Shown: positions 16,442-26,024, numbered from the stretch's first letter. The stretch is 64,000 nucleotides of DNA from Caldilineaceae bacterium (GCA_022823185.1 JAJDXQ010000016.1:62001-126000), one strand, 5' to 3'. Notes: generated by a model from the sequence alone, not told the origin. Numbers and translations are program-made.

Positions 16442-17404
16442 GTGACCAGAAATCTTGCTCGCACGCTTCAGCCGTTCAACCCTTTCGGCGGTTGGCGCGG
16501 CATGAGCCGACAGGCCCGTCGCGAGGCGGTCGAGGGTTACATCTGCATCTCGCCCTGGCTAATCGGCTTCGTCATGTTCGTCGCCGGCCCGATTCTGGCG
16601 TCGCTTGTGCTCAGCCTGACCTATTGGGACATAGGAAGCGCCCCCCGCTGGGTAGGAGTTCAGAACTATGTTGAGATTTTCACCGAAGACGGGGACTTTG
16701 GTCAGGCCCTCAAGGTTACGCTGACATATGCCGCGGTTACGCTGCCACTGCATTTGGTGCTGGGGCTGGCGCTTTCGCTGCTGCTGAATCTGCGTCTGCG
16801 CGGCATGAATTTCTATCGTACGCTCTTCTACATCCCAGCAGTGTTGCCGATTGTGGCGGTGACAATGCTGTGGATCTGGATATTCAATCCCGAGTTCGGC
16901 GTCATCAACCATCTTCTTTCATTGGTCGGGATAAAGGGGCCGACCTGGTTTCACAGCCCACGCTGGGCCTTACCGGCTCTGATGCTACTTGGTCTGTGGG
17001 GCGTAGGCGGGGGGGCAGTCATCTACCTGGCCGGTCTGCAAAACATTCCGCCCCACCTCTATGAGGCGGCGGAGATTGACGGCGCGAATGTGTGGCGCCG
17101 CTTTTGGCGAATTACGCTGCCACTGTTGACACCGACACTTTTCTTTCAGCTGGTCCTCAATCTGATCGCGACATTTCAGGTCTTTACCCAGTCTTACATT
17201 GCGACCGAGGGCGGGCCGCTCAAGGCAACGTTCTTCTATATGCTGTACATTTACAACAAAGCGTTTGGCACCTTGCGAATGGGCTATGGTTCGGCATTGG
17301 CGTGGATACTGACGCTGATTATCCTGGCCGTTACGCTGCTGGTCTTCCGCAGTTCCCCGCATTGGGTCTACTACGAAGCCGAAAGGCGTAAAGAAGACGC
17401 ATGA
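16442..17404 (+). CDS. Carbohydrate ABC transporter permease 1 (MalF/UgpA-like)
   Basis: 320 residues, GTG start at 16442; ATG 16502/16503 region is an alternative and neither has a clear Shine-Dalgarno. Six hydrophobic segments are visible from ICISPWLIGFVMFVAGP onward. The cytoplasmic EAA loop reads EAAEIDGANVWRRFWRITLP, which docks onto the ATPase. It belongs to the CUT1 family of oligosaccharide or glycerol-phosphate importers. The ATPase is not in this operon, as is common where a shared MsmK/UgpC ATPase serves many importers. The 178-base gap upstream contains TTGCAT-N16-TAAGAT at 16335-16362, a weak promoter candidate. Confidence 0.92.
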   Translation: MTRNLARTLQPFNPFGGWRGMSRQARREAVEGYICISPWLIGFVMFVAGPILASLVLSLTYWDIGSAPRWVGVQNYVEIFTEDGDFGQALKVTLTYAAVTLPLHLVLGLALSLLLNLRLRGMNFYRTLFYIPAVLPIVAVTMLWIWIFNPEFGVINHLLSLVGIKGPTWFHSPRWALPALMLLGLWGVGGGAVIYLAGLQNIPPHLYEAAEIDGANVWRRFWRITLPLLTPTLFFQLVLNLIATFQVFTQSYIATEGGPLKATFFYMLYIYNKAFGTLRMGYGSALAWILTLIILAVTLLVFRSSPHWVYYEAERRKEDA

Positions 17405-17426
17405 AGCCAGGGGTGAGAAGCGTCCT

Positions 17427-18317
17427 ATGAATGTACCATCGCCCGCGACCCAAGGGGGCGGCTGGCTCGGTCAGTTGCGCTGGAATCGCCGTGTGCGCGG
17501 CCGGCTCGTCAGTTTCGCGGCCCATTTCTCCATGATAGCGTTGTCGTTCGTCTTCTTGATCCCGATGCTGTGGATGCTTTCGACATCGCTCAAAAGCCGT
17601 GCCCAGACCTGGCTGTTTCCTCCTGAGTGGATTCCGACTCCTGTTGTCTGGGAACACTTTCCCCGCATTTTTGAAATTGCACCGGTTCTGCTCTTTTTTC
17701 AGAACACCATGATTATTGTTGTTTGGAACGTAATAGGGCAGGTGTTCTCGACCAGTCTGGTTGCCTTTGGCTTCGCGCGCCTTCGCTTCCCAGGCCGTGA
17801 TGTGCTGTTCATTCTGTTGATTGCCACCTTAATGATCCCCTACCAGGTGACCCTGATTCCCACCTTTATTCTGTTCAAGATTTTTGGCTGGATTAACACT
17901 TTCCTGCCGCTCACCGTGCCGGCTTTCACGGGCAGCGCTTTCTTCATCTTTCTAATGCGCCAGTACCTGATGTCGATCCCGTTTGATCTGGACGACGCTG
18001 CGCGTATGGATGGCTGCAATACATTCCAGGTTCTGTTTTTCATTCTTTTGCCTCTGTGCATTCCGCCTCTGGTAATCGTTCTCGTTTTTACCTTCATTGG
18101 TGTGTGGAACGATTTCCTGGGGCCGCTGATCTATCTGAATGAAAACTCGAAGTACACAATCGCTCTGGGTTTGAACCTGCTGCGGGGGCGAAATCGTACG
18201 GACTATAACGTACTGATGGCGGCTTCGCTGCTGGCGGTCCTTCCTACTCTCATCGTCTATTTCCTTGCCCAGAACAAGCTGATTGGCGGCATCGCGTCGG
18301 TTGGCCTGAAGGGCTGA
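17427..18317 (+). CDS. Carbohydrate ABC transporter permease 2 (MalG/UgpE-like)
   Basis: 296 residues, 22 bases after permease 1. Six membrane segments, starting SMIALSFVFLIPMLWMLSTS with the typical SLK motif. The EAA loop is present in altered form (DLDDAARMDGCNTFQVLFFILLP), and the family end reads QNKLIGGIASVGLKG. It pairs with the preceding permease to form the CUT1 translocation pore for the sugar bound by the lipoprotein encoded next. Confidence 0.93.
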   Translation: MNVPSPATQGGGWLGQLRWNRRVRGRLVSFAAHFSMIALSFVFLIPMLWMLSTSLKSRAQTWLFPPEWIPTPVVWEHFPRIFEIAPVLLFFQNTMIIVVWNVIGQVFSTSLVAFGFARLRFPGRDVLFILLIATLMIPYQVTLIPTFILFKIFGWINTFLPLTVPAFTGSAFFIFLMRQYLMSIPFDLDDAARMDGCNTFQVLFFILLPLCIPPLVIVLVFTFIGVWNDFLGPLIYLNENSKYTIALGLNLLRGRNRTDYNVLMAASLLAVLPTLIVYFLAQNKLIGGIASVGLKG

Positions 18318-18370
18318 TTCTTGCAGGAGCGGCGAGTCTTTACTCACTCAGTCCACACAAGGAGGGCAGT

Positions 18371-19699
18371 ATGAAAGCAAACGCAAAACAGAGTCGTCGA
18401 GACTTTCTGAGATTGGGAGCCTTGGCGGGCGCGGGCAGCCTGTTAGCAGCCTGTGCGGCGGTTGCGCCAGGCGCGGGAGGAGACGATGGCGCTCCGGATG
18501 AGGCAGCTACGACGATCTCATGGTGGAACCCAGACGTTCTCGACTGGCAGCCGGCCTATATCGACATGGCGGCCGCGTTCATGGAACAGAATCCTGACAT
18601 CCAGGTCGAAGTGCAGGATGTTCCGGAGGGGGGCTTCGCGGAAAAGATCCTGGCCATGATCGCCGGTGACACGGGGCCGGACGTTTGGGTCTTTTATTAC
18701 GCCACCGACTTTGCCCGCCGCGGGTTTACTGAAGACGTGACGCCGATGCTCGAAGGTGACGCAATCCAGCCGGAGGACATGTGGTTCCCGATCTGCTTGG
18801 AGCGGGCAACCTATGAGGGGCGCATGTACAGTACGCCGCGTGACGGCGTCTGGGGGATGGTTGGATACAATTCCAGCCTCTTTAATGAGATGGGGGTGCC
18901 ACTGCCTGTGGAGGGCTGGACGATAGATGACTATCTGGCCGCCTGTATCGCCCTCACCGATGAAGAAGCAGGAACCTGGGGCACGCTCATTTCCGGTCCG
19001 GGCACGCTCCTATGGGACCAGGCCTTCTGCTGGAATATGGGATTTGAAATTGTGAGCGAGAATGGGCGGCAGGTGCAGGGCCTGCTGGACACGCCAACGT
19101 CGATCGAGGCCATCCAGTGGGTTCTCGATTTGGAGGTTGTGCACAAAGTCGCCCCGTCCGGGTCTCAGCAGGAGGCGCTCGGGCCATTTGCCTTCGGATC
19201 GGGCAAGGTGGGTATGTTCCAGGCCTCGGGTTGGAATCTTGTCGACCTGAAAGAGGTTCCATTCGATTGGGATATGGTCTCCGTTCCCGTTCGCGAGGGC
19301 GGAGAGTCGTTCGCGTGGGGGGACTCTGTCCAGTACTACATGTGGACCGGCTCCCAGGAAAAAGAGGCCAGTTGGAAGTTGATGAAATATATCAGCGGCG
19401 TGGAAGGCAGCCAGATTGCCGCGGACGTGGGGGCCTGGACGCCGCCGACTCCGCAGACCTGGCTGAATCTGGGCTGGGATCAGGATCCTGTTCTGAGCAA
19501 ATTCTGGGAACAGGCCCAGCTGCCCACAAAGGTGCCCAACTACCTGCGCACAGAATTTCACTGGGACTGTGTCCACCCGCAGTTTTCAGGCATCTGGACC
19601 CGGTACATCGAGAACGAAGAACGACCCCTGGAAGCCCTGGTTCAGGAGGCTGCCGCCGAGGCCCAGGCCTGCCTGGACAAGTCCTACGCAGCCAGCTAG
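18371..19699 (+). CDS. Sugar ABC transporter solute-binding lipoprotein
   Basis: 442 residues; AAGGAGGGCAGT precedes the ATG. The N-terminus has both a twin-arginine motif (S8-R-R-D-F-L-R) and a lipobox LAAC with the lipidated Cys28, so it is likely exported folded by Tat and anchored as a lipoprotein. The mature part is a MalE-like family 1 binding protein (TTISWWNPDVLDW..., then PDVWVFYY). It feeds the two upstream permeases. A strong hairpin follows the stop codon. Confidence 0.92.
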   Translation: MKANAKQSRRDFLRLGALAGAGSLLAACAAVAPGAGGDDGAPDEAATTISWWNPDVLDWQPAYIDMAAAFMEQNPDIQVEVQDVPEGGFAEKILAMIAGDTGPDVWVFYYATDFARRGFTEDVTPMLEGDAIQPEDMWFPICLERATYEGRMYSTPRDGVWGMVGYNSSLFNEMGVPLPVEGWTIDDYLAACIALTDEEAGTWGTLISGPGTLLWDQAFCWNMGFEIVSENGRQVQGLLDTPTSIEAIQWVLDLEVVHKVAPSGSQQEALGPFAFGSGKVGMFQASGWNLVDLKEVPFDWDMVSVPVREGGESFAWGDSVQYYMWTGSQEKEASWKLMKYISGVEGSQIAADVGAWTPPTPQTWLNLGWDQDPVLSKFWEQAQLPTKVPNYLRTEFHWDCVHPQFSGIWTRYIENEERPLEALVQEAAAEAQACLDKSYAAS

Positions 19700-19735
19700 G
19701 CGCCCGGGGCAGTTCAGTATCTTTGATAATAGTCC

Positions 19736-19762
19736 GAAGGTGCGGCCTATTGCCGCACCTTC
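19736..19762 (+). repeat. Intercistronic hairpin after the binding-protein gene
   Basis: GAAGGTGCGGC (19736-19746) and GCCGCACCTTC (19752-19762) form a perfect 11-bp stem with a 5-base loop. It has no T-run. Such hairpins after binding-protein genes commonly stabilise the upstream mRNA so the binding protein is made in excess; that role is inferred here. Confidence 0.6.
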
Positions 19763-19808
19763 ACTTGTCCCATTTTGCCCAACCCCCCGCAACTCAAGGA
19801 GAACCGTC

Positions 19809-21512
19809 GTGGCCAGCCGCATCCGCTATGGAGGCTATACGTTTCTGTTCCAGGTCCTGACGACCAGAAACGCCTACACCGCGGAGTTTTCCGACCCTGT
19901 GCAGGATGGAGCGGGCCTCATCTTCCGTGCGGAGGAGGTAAGTTACGGAGACGACAGCGGGCGCGTCCCTGCCCAGTTTGAGGTATCCTTCTCAAGCAGT
20001 TCGCAGTCCGTCAATTGGCAGGCCCGCGCTGAACACTCGGAACTCATCAAAGGCATAAAGGTAGTTGTCGAGCCTCTTCCTTTCGGCAAGGTCGTCACGC
20101 CTCCCGGCTTGAGATGGGAGATAAGCGAATCGGCGGGGCAGTGCTTCATTTTCCCGCATGGCGCCTACCCCGTGCGGGGGCGCGGCGGAGAAACCGGCAT
20201 CGTCCTTCCGGTCGGCCCCCTTCCTGGCATGGCTGCGCAGTTCATCTTGATCGAGGGCGAAGAAGAAACAGTCTGTATACGCACGAATGAACATCCTCCA
20301 CGTTTCAAGCGTTTCTGGGCCTACCGCTTTGAAGACGGTCTTGAAATCCATCTCATGTCGGAAGAGAACGCCTTCGAACTCAGCAACGAGCACCGCGCCC
20401 CAACCTGGCACATCGATCGCGTCTCGTCGTGGCAGGAGGCGGTCGATCCCTACATTGAGTGGATGGAGAAGGCCTACGACCTGACGCCTTTGGGCCGGAG
20501 AACAGATGTGCCCGACTGGCTGCGCCGGGTTGCCTTTATGGCCATCCTGCACGGCGTAACATCAGACGGCAAGATGTGCCACACGTTTGCGGAAATGGAG
20601 GCGAGGCTGCATGAGCTCGCTCAGATCTTTGCGCCGGAGCGCACCCTGATCAAGGTGCTAGGCCATGAAGGACGGGTAGACTACCATGTGCCCGACAATC
20701 TGCCGGGCGAGGAGCTGGGGGGAGCGGAGGGCTTCGCCCGCTTCATGCGGTCGGCCCACGATCTCGGATTCAAGGTGCTGGTGCACATGAACGTTTGGGG
20801 GATGGCGCTGGACCACCCTCTCTATTCCGAATTCAAGCAGCACCAGATCCATGATCTTTTCGGTCGGCCGGTCTCCTGGGAGGTCGACTATGATAGGGAC
20901 GAAAACATCGAGCCGACCTTTGCCTATATCTCTCCGGACGTGCCGGAGTTCAGGCAGCTGATGGTCGACTGTATAGGCCGGCTTGTCAATGACTATGCGA
21001 TAGACGCCTTCCACCTGGACCAGTCGGCTTTTCCCATCAACGATCTCCACCACAATCACATGCGCGGCGTCGGCCTGCTGTTTGAAGAGCTGCAGGCAGC
21101 GTTTCCCGGCGTGCTCTTCACCGGTGAAGGAACTTCGGAATGGGTGGCCGGAATGTACGCGCTCTCGTCAGGACAGGGGGAAATACTATGGATCGACCTG
21201 GAATTGGGGCACGACGGCAGCAGACTCGACGAACAGGTCAACGCCGAGATGTACCGCCGTCTTCTTGGGAATTACATACTCAGTTACGGGGCATCCGGCT
21301 CGATACCTCCCGAACCCAGGCGCGGCGTATGGACATTTCCCGACCAGCGGCTCTGGTGGTCTGAGAGTAAGTTTCGCGCCTGGCAGGCGTTCTTCGAGAG
21401 GCTCGATGTCATCCCTACACTTGTGCTCACGGACAAGCATGTAAGGACTGACAGCGCCCTTGCGCAAATTGTGCTCGACAGGGCCGAACAGTGGTTGGAA
21501 AGAAGCTTGTGA
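19809..21512 (+). CDS. Putative TIM-barrel glycoside hydrolase
   Basis: 567 residues from GTG 19809, which has AAGGAGAA about 8 bases upstream; the frame open further upstream is antisense-free spacer without a start signal. A beta-sandwich-like N-terminal half (about 1-220) precedes a barrel half with HMNVWGMALDHP, YAIDAFHLDQSAF and GVLFTGEGTSEW, where Asp and Glu at strand ends resemble the catalytic pair of clan GH-D (GH36/GH31-like) enzymes. I do not recognise the exact family. No signal peptide is seen, so it acts in the cytoplasm on the imported glycoside. It is the last gene of the importer unit. Confidence 0.65.
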   Translation: MASRIRYGGYTFLFQVLTTRNAYTAEFSDPVQDGAGLIFRAEEVSYGDDSGRVPAQFEVSFSSSSQSVNWQARAEHSELIKGIKVVVEPLPFGKVVTPPGLRWEISESAGQCFIFPHGAYPVRGRGGETGIVLPVGPLPGMAAQFILIEGEEETVCIRTNEHPPRFKRFWAYRFEDGLEIHLMSEENAFELSNEHRAPTWHIDRVSSWQEAVDPYIEWMEKAYDLTPLGRRTDVPDWLRRVAFMAILHGVTSDGKMCHTFAEMEARLHELAQIFAPERTLIKVLGHEGRVDYHVPDNLPGEELGGAEGFARFMRSAHDLGFKVLVHMNVWGMALDHPLYSEFKQHQIHDLFGRPVSWEVDYDRDENIEPTFAYISPDVPEFRQLMVDCIGRLVNDYAIDAFHLDQSAFPINDLHHNHMRGVGLLFEELQAAFPGVLFTGEGTSEWVAGMYALSSGQGEILWIDLELGHDGSRLDEQVNAEMYRRLLGNYILSYGASGSIPPEPRRGVWTFPDQRLWWSESKFRAWQAFFERLDVIPTLVLTDKHVRTDSALAQIVLDRAEQWLERSL

Positions 21513-22367
21513 CGTTCAGCCCAAGATAGTATTCTTACCTGGGGGCACGTTTCCCAATACACTGAACGTTCTCTACTTGGTCTTCTCGTGTAAGGCCTCC
21601 CTGTTCACTTCGTGGGTCAGAAATGTGGAATGACGGTAGGCCGCCGACCAACTGGCGAGTAAGGGACTTCGGCCACACATAGCAATGTAGTGTGCGGGCC
21701 ATGAGGCGGTCGTGAGGTGCGGCTACAGAAGGAGACCTTGGATCGCCTGACTTGGGAATATGGTCTTACGTTGTATTAGAGGTCATGTTTCGTAGTGGAA
21801 CCACCTATTTGACTGCGGCGAATTAGTCCACTTTTTGCCGTTATCCGTGATGATTCAGATGTGCTAGGATGCTTTCGTCCTGGCCGGTAAGCCTGAGTCC
21901 ACCTGCCACGCCTCCGGATGCCCTGTAGTTTTCCATCAAGTAGTGCCCTATTGCATTCAGAGCCGGCCTTTCTACCTGATCATCAACTTCACAGATACTT
22001 TTGCGTTTGCCCCACATTAAAGAAGGAAATTTCCTTACAGGATGTTGAATGACGGAACGCAACCCTTTGACTCACAGCCTAGGCTGACATTTTCAGCGAA
22101 GTTCTCGAATTGTAGAGCGATTCGCAAGCGACCCGATTCGAGATGGTCGCCTGCTGCTGGGCGTCAGCTGGAGCGAAGAAGCCACTGAAGAATTGAGGAG
22201 AAAATTAGCACCATTCTAGCTTGAGAATTTGGACTGCCTGCGGCAGATTGGTTTGCATTCGCAGGGGAGGCTCGCCGCTTTCTCTCTTACAGGTATTGAA
22301 ATGTTACTCAAATTCCTTGCAGACTTGCCAACGTGAGTAGGGGCTCTCTCCGCGGAGGAGGAAAGTA
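21513..22367. other. Long intergenic stretch, 855 bases, with possible gene remnants
   Basis: This stretch is less GC-rich than its neighbours and no gene is supported. A 73-codon minus-strand frame (22062-21841, TTG start, no ribosome site) and a start-less plus-strand run of about 40 codons (around 22090-22219, containing RLLLGVSWSEEATEELRRK) look like coding debris but match nothing I recognise. AAGGAAATTTCCTT at 22023-22036 is a perfect 14-base palindrome. Confidence 0.45.
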
Positions 22368-22877
22368 ATGAACAGAATGACAGTTGATCACGTAGCAGTT
22401 ATGGTTAGTAACCTGGAAGAATCTCTCCACTTTTACCGGGACATCCTGGGCATGGAGGTCGTTTCGCCCGAGGAACACGACGGCGGTCCCATTGATGAAA
22501 TGACCGCGATGTCGAATGTTCACATGCGCGAGTATCGTCTGCGGCCGCCCGGCGGCGTCAACGGTCACACGCGCACTTCCGAACAAGGCTTTACTTTCGA
22601 TCTGATCGAGTGGATCCATCCCGAGAGCCCGACAGGAAGGAATCCGATCCATCACGTGCCCAGCGCGCACTTCTGTTTTGGGGTCGAAGATGTGCCGGCG
22701 ACCTATGAACGGCTCAAGGCAGCAGGCGTAGAGATTGTTTCGCCGCCGGTACGTTTCGAAGGCGAGGGCGACTGGCATGTCCTTTTCTTCTACGATCCGG
22801 ATGGCAACCTCCTGGAACTGAACGAAATTGGAACCGGCGAGCAAGTTCCCCATGATTTCAGTTGGAGTTCGGCCTGA
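22368..22877 (+). CDS. VOC-family protein
   Basis: 169 residues; GGAGGAGGAA lies just upstream of the ATG. Two VOC modules: TVDHVAVMVSNLEESLHFYRD with the first metal His, HVPSAHFCFGVEDVPATYERL with the second, and FFYDPDGNLLELNEIG with the metal Glu. The pattern fits metal-dependent isomerases/dioxygenases such as methylmalonyl-CoA epimerase or glyoxalase-like enzymes. It starts a catabolic run of eight genes and has a paralog at 25551. Confidence 0.82.
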   Translation: MNRMTVDHVAVMVSNLEESLHFYRDILGMEVVSPEEHDGGPIDEMTAMSNVHMREYRLRPPGGVNGHTRTSEQGFTFDLIEWIHPESPTGRNPIHHVPSAHFCFGVEDVPATYERLKAAGVEIVSPPVRFEGEGDWHVLFFYDPDGNLLELNEIGTGEQVPHDFSWSSA

Positions 22878-22977
22878 TCGGTCGCGGAGCGAGCAAACGG
22901 GCGTCAGGCCCTTCGAAGTATCCGCGTATCCGTGCGGCGATGGCGGCGGCCGGGTACTCTCCTACAAAGGATAGACT

Positions 22978-23763
22978 ATGCGAGATGTAGCATACTGGCC
23001 AAAGACTTTTCTAGATGAGGTGGAGGGAGAAACGGTTGACGACGGCATCAAGTTCTGGTCGCTCGGAGGGCCGAGTTTCGTCTACCGCACACCAGAGACG
23101 ACGATATGGATCGATCCATACTCCTATGGGACGCCGGACGATGCCGTACCAGGCGCCTATCGTGCAACGGCAATACCGGTCAAGCCGGATGAAGTCCGGG
23201 TAGCCGATATCGTAATATCGACCCATGATCACGTCGACCACTGTCATGATGGTACCCTTGTGCCCATCGTGGGCAACACGGAGGCCTTCTGCGTCGCCCC
23301 CAAATCCTCGGCGAAACTTATGCGGGAGTTTGGCATCTCTGATGACCGGATTCGCGAGGTAGCGCCGGGCGACTCCATTCAGTTCCGTGATGTTGAAATG
23401 CAGGTCTATCCTTCCTACGACCCGAACGAGCCTCACGCTGTCACTTTCGTACTTTCATCAGGCGGGACAAAGCTCTTTGTGTCCGGAGACACCTGGGACG
23501 GACAGGCGCTGTCAGATGTCGGAAAGGAGCACGACCTCGACTTGGCATTGCTGGCCTTTGGCCGCACCTGGTATATGGGTGTGGAGGAGTTTTTCGACGT
23601 TGCGCAAAAGCTTGGCCCAAAGACGTTGCTGCCATTTCATTGGGAATTCTGGCGTAACCACACCGGTGACATTGGCGAGCTTTTCCAGCACTACTACCGG
23701 CGGAAACCGGACTTCGACCTACGCATTTTGCTCGTGGGGGACTCGCTCCAACTCTGCGCCTAG
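22978..23763 (+). CDS. Metallo-beta-lactamase-fold hydrolase (UlaG-like)
   Basis: 261 residues, AAAGGA upstream of the ATG. The metal motif H-x-H-x-D-H appears as STHDHVDHCHDG (residues about 81-92), followed by later metal ligands in FVSGDTWDG and LLPFHWEFWRNH. The family includes L-ascorbate-6-phosphate lactonase UlaG and other lactonases. In this setting, lactone opening after an SDR oxidation is a reasonable guess but not shown. Confidence 0.8.
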   Translation: MRDVAYWPKTFLDEVEGETVDDGIKFWSLGGPSFVYRTPETTIWIDPYSYGTPDDAVPGAYRATAIPVKPDEVRVADIVISTHDHVDHCHDGTLVPIVGNTEAFCVAPKSSAKLMREFGISDDRIREVAPGDSIQFRDVEMQVYPSYDPNEPHAVTFVLSSGGTKLFVSGDTWDGQALSDVGKEHDLDLALLAFGRTWYMGVEEFFDVAQKLGPKTLLPFHWEFWRNHTGDIGELFQHYYRRKPDFDLRILLVGDSLQLCA

Positions 23764-23815
23764 AGAGATATCCGGAGCCTGTAGTCTAACGGTTCCGCCT
23801 CTGGGGGACTGACAG

Positions 23816-24634
23816 ATGGAGCGCTTGCCAGGCAAAGTCGCGATAATTACCGGCGCCGGGCAAGGCCTGGGCCGGTCAACTGCCCTGCGGTTCGCGGCCG
23901 AGGGCGCCAGAGTCGTCGTGGCCGACGTCAACTGTAAAACTGCTCATAATACGGTAACAGACATCAAGTCGGCGGGCGGCGACGCAATTGCAGTGATCGC
24001 CGATGTAAGCGTTTCCGACGATGTCGAAAAGATGGTGGCAGTAACTCTGGCCGACTATGGCCGCGTCGACATCCTTGTGAATAATGCCGCCATGTTTGGC
24101 AGCGGCAAACATATCGCCGAGATTGAAGAGGACGAGTGGGACCAGGTGATGCGGGTAAACCTCAAGGGTCCGTTCCTGTGTTCGAAAGCCGTCGTTTCCC
24201 CGATGCGGGCCCAGGGCGGCGGCAGCATCGTCTTTGTATCTTCAATGTCCGGGGTGGTGGCGAACGAACGGCAGGCTGATTACAACACGTCAAAACATGG
24301 TCTCATTGGTCTGGCCCGGTGTATGGCGCAAGACTGCGGGGAGTACGGCATTCGCGCAAATGTCGTTTGCCCCACTGGTATGAACTCGCCGATGATGGCT
24401 CGAACGCCTGCAGCAAATGTCGCTCCCTATGCGGCCATGACGATGTTTTCCCGATTTGCAGAGCCCGAGGAAGTGGCAAGCGCGATCCTGTTTCTTGCCA
24501 GTGATGAGGCATCTTACATCACGGCGGCGGTGCTAATGGTGGATGGCGGGGCGACAGGGATCCAGCCTTCGGGCCGGCAACTGAAGGAAGGCGCGGCAAA
24601 ATTCTTGCGGCGCGTAGAAAGCGGCGCCCTATGA
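23816..24634 (+). CDS. Short-chain dehydrogenase/reductase (classical SDR)
   Basis: 272 residues. NAD(P) motif TGAGQGLGRS near residue 12, NNAA near 90, catalytic Ser in FVSSMSGVV and Tyr-x3-Lys in YNTSKHG. The acidic residue after the second strand (VVADVN) suggests NAD preference. The C-terminus is about 20 residues longer than in typical 250-aa SDRs. It closely resembles the SDR at 26877. It sits between a metallo-hydrolase and a PhyH dioxygenase in one catabolic run. Confidence 0.87.
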   Translation: MERLPGKVAIITGAGQGLGRSTALRFAAEGARVVVADVNCKTAHNTVTDIKSAGGDAIAVIADVSVSDDVEKMVAVTLADYGRVDILVNNAAMFGSGKHIAEIEEDEWDQVMRVNLKGPFLCSKAVVSPMRAQGGGSIVFVSSMSGVVANERQADYNTSKHGLIGLARCMAQDCGEYGIRANVVCPTGMNSPMMARTPAANVAPYAAMTMFSRFAEPEEVASAILFLASDEASYITAAVLMVDGGATGIQPSGRQLKEGAAKFLRRVESGAL

Positions 24635-24756
24635 TTAATCGCTATTGTGAGGCGAGGTCGGCAAGCAGAGCCTTTAGACGGTGAAACTCCGAAATCCATG
24701 ATGGTTCCCAAACGCGGCAGGTCGATGACTGACTCAGGGAAAGGGAAAGGTGGACG

Positions 24757-25533
24757 ATGAAACTTTCGCAGCAGCAGCTTAATCTTTTTTCCGATTTCGG
24801 ATTTCTGGTTTTTCGTCAGTTACTCTCACCTGAAGAAATGGAAGTGTACAGCCGTGAGTTCAATGCCGGACTGGATTCCTGGATAGATGGCGGAAAACAC
24901 GACGGCAAGAGCCGCCACTACGCCTCTTTAATGGAAGAACATTCTCCTTTCATTTCCAGTCTGGCCGATGACCACCGTTTCGCGGACGTAGCCGAACAGC
25001 TACTGGGGAAAGATGTGCTTGCCATTGCAGTAGACGGGAACTACCATGTCAGCGACACTCTCTGGCACCCGGACACCGGTTCCCTGGACTACACTGCAGT
25101 TAAGTTTTGCATTTATCCGGATCCGTTGAACGGCAGCAACGGCGCCTTGCGAGTCATTCCCGGTTCACATCGAGATCCCTTTCACAGCCAGATTAGTCGA
25201 GATTCCGAGACTTCGTACAACCTTGCCCAGGCCGAGGTTCCATCTTACATTTTCGAATCGCGTCCGGGCGATGTCCTGGTATTCAATGTTGCCCTGTGGC
25301 ACGCGGCGTTCGGCGGCAACAACAGCCGGCGGCAAGGAGTTGTGGTCTACTATGAGGACCCCGACACTCCAGAGGCCGCGGCTGCCATTCAGGAGCAAAT
25401 GCGCGGCAATCACCGTGCATTCGCGCAGAAGGGCCGACCCATGTATGGCCCATATTGGCGTTCGGTCGACGATGTCCGCCATCAGCGCTGGCTTAGAAGA
25501 CTGGCGGAATTAGATTCATTGGAAACACACTGA
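24757..25533 (+). CDS. PhyH-family Fe(II)/2-oxoglutarate dioxygenase
   Basis: 258 residues, beginning QQQLNLFSDFGFLVFRQLLS as in the family. The iron ligands are H-x-D in LWHPDTGSLDY and the distal His in ALWHAAFGGNN; the 2-oxoglutarate Arg is likely in NNSRRQG. LRVIPGSHRDPF is the conserved family stretch. Shorter than and clearly different from the PhyH enzyme at 14364. The substrate is unknown; VOC and SDR genes flank it. Confidence 0.85.
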   Translation: MKLSQQQLNLFSDFGFLVFRQLLSPEEMEVYSREFNAGLDSWIDGGKHDGKSRHYASLMEEHSPFISSLADDHRFADVAEQLLGKDVLAIAVDGNYHVSDTLWHPDTGSLDYTAVKFCIYPDPLNGSNGALRVIPGSHRDPFHSQISRDSETSYNLAQAEVPSYIFESRPGDVLVFNVALWHAAFGGNNSRRQGVVVYYEDPDTPEAAAAIQEQMRGNHRAFAQKGRPMYGPYWRSVDDVRHQRWLRRLAELDSLETH

Positions 25534-25550
25534 ATGAGGAGGGACGAACT

Positions 25551-26024
25551 GTGATCAGTTCTGTGAACGTGATGGACCATATTTCTGTAACCGTGAGCGA
25601 CATGGACCGTTCGCTCGCCTTCTACAGAGATCTGCTGGGAATGGAGGAGATTGAACGACACTTACTTGAAGGCGAGACGATCTCGAAGATGGCGGGGAAG
25701 GATGATGTCGTCATGCAGGTTGTTCGTTTAGAGGCTCCGGAAACGCCTGGCATGTTGCTCGACCTGCAGGAGTATGTACAGCCCAAAGGGAAAGTTTCAG
25801 ATGGGAAACTGGGAGATGTGGGCCACTCTCATATCTGCTTTGGCGTGCCCAATTTAGCTGAGGCGTACCGGGAGCTCAAAGAGGAGGGCGTCACATTTGT
25901 ATCGGAACCGGTCAGTTTTGATCTCGGTTGGGCGATCGTCCACGTGGTGTTTTTTGAGGACCCGGACGGCTACATTCTGGAACTGATGCAGGTTCCGTAC
26001 GAGACGAAAGATGATGACAACTGA
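25551..26024 (+). CDS. VOC-family protein
   Basis: 157 residues with a GTG start at 25551 after GAGGAGGGA; the next possible start is the Met at codon 8. Metal-site pattern as in its paralog at 22368: MDHISVTVSDMDRSLAFY, GHSHICFGVPNL, VFFEDPDGYILELM. Only 17 bases separate it from the PhyH gene, so the two are co-transcribed. The exact reaction is not predictable. Confidence 0.82.
   Translation: MISSVNVMDHISVTVSDMDRSLAFYRDLLGMEEIERHLLEGETISKMAGKDDVVMQVVRLEAPETPGMLLDLQEYVQPKGKVSDGKLGDVGHSHICFGVPNLAEAYRELKEEGVTFVSEPVSFDLGWAIVHVVFFEDPDGYILELMQVPYETKDDDN

Noticed and set aside
21841..22062. 73-codon minus-strand gene
   Set aside because: TTG start without ribosome site, no recognised motif; kept only as possible debris in the gap description.
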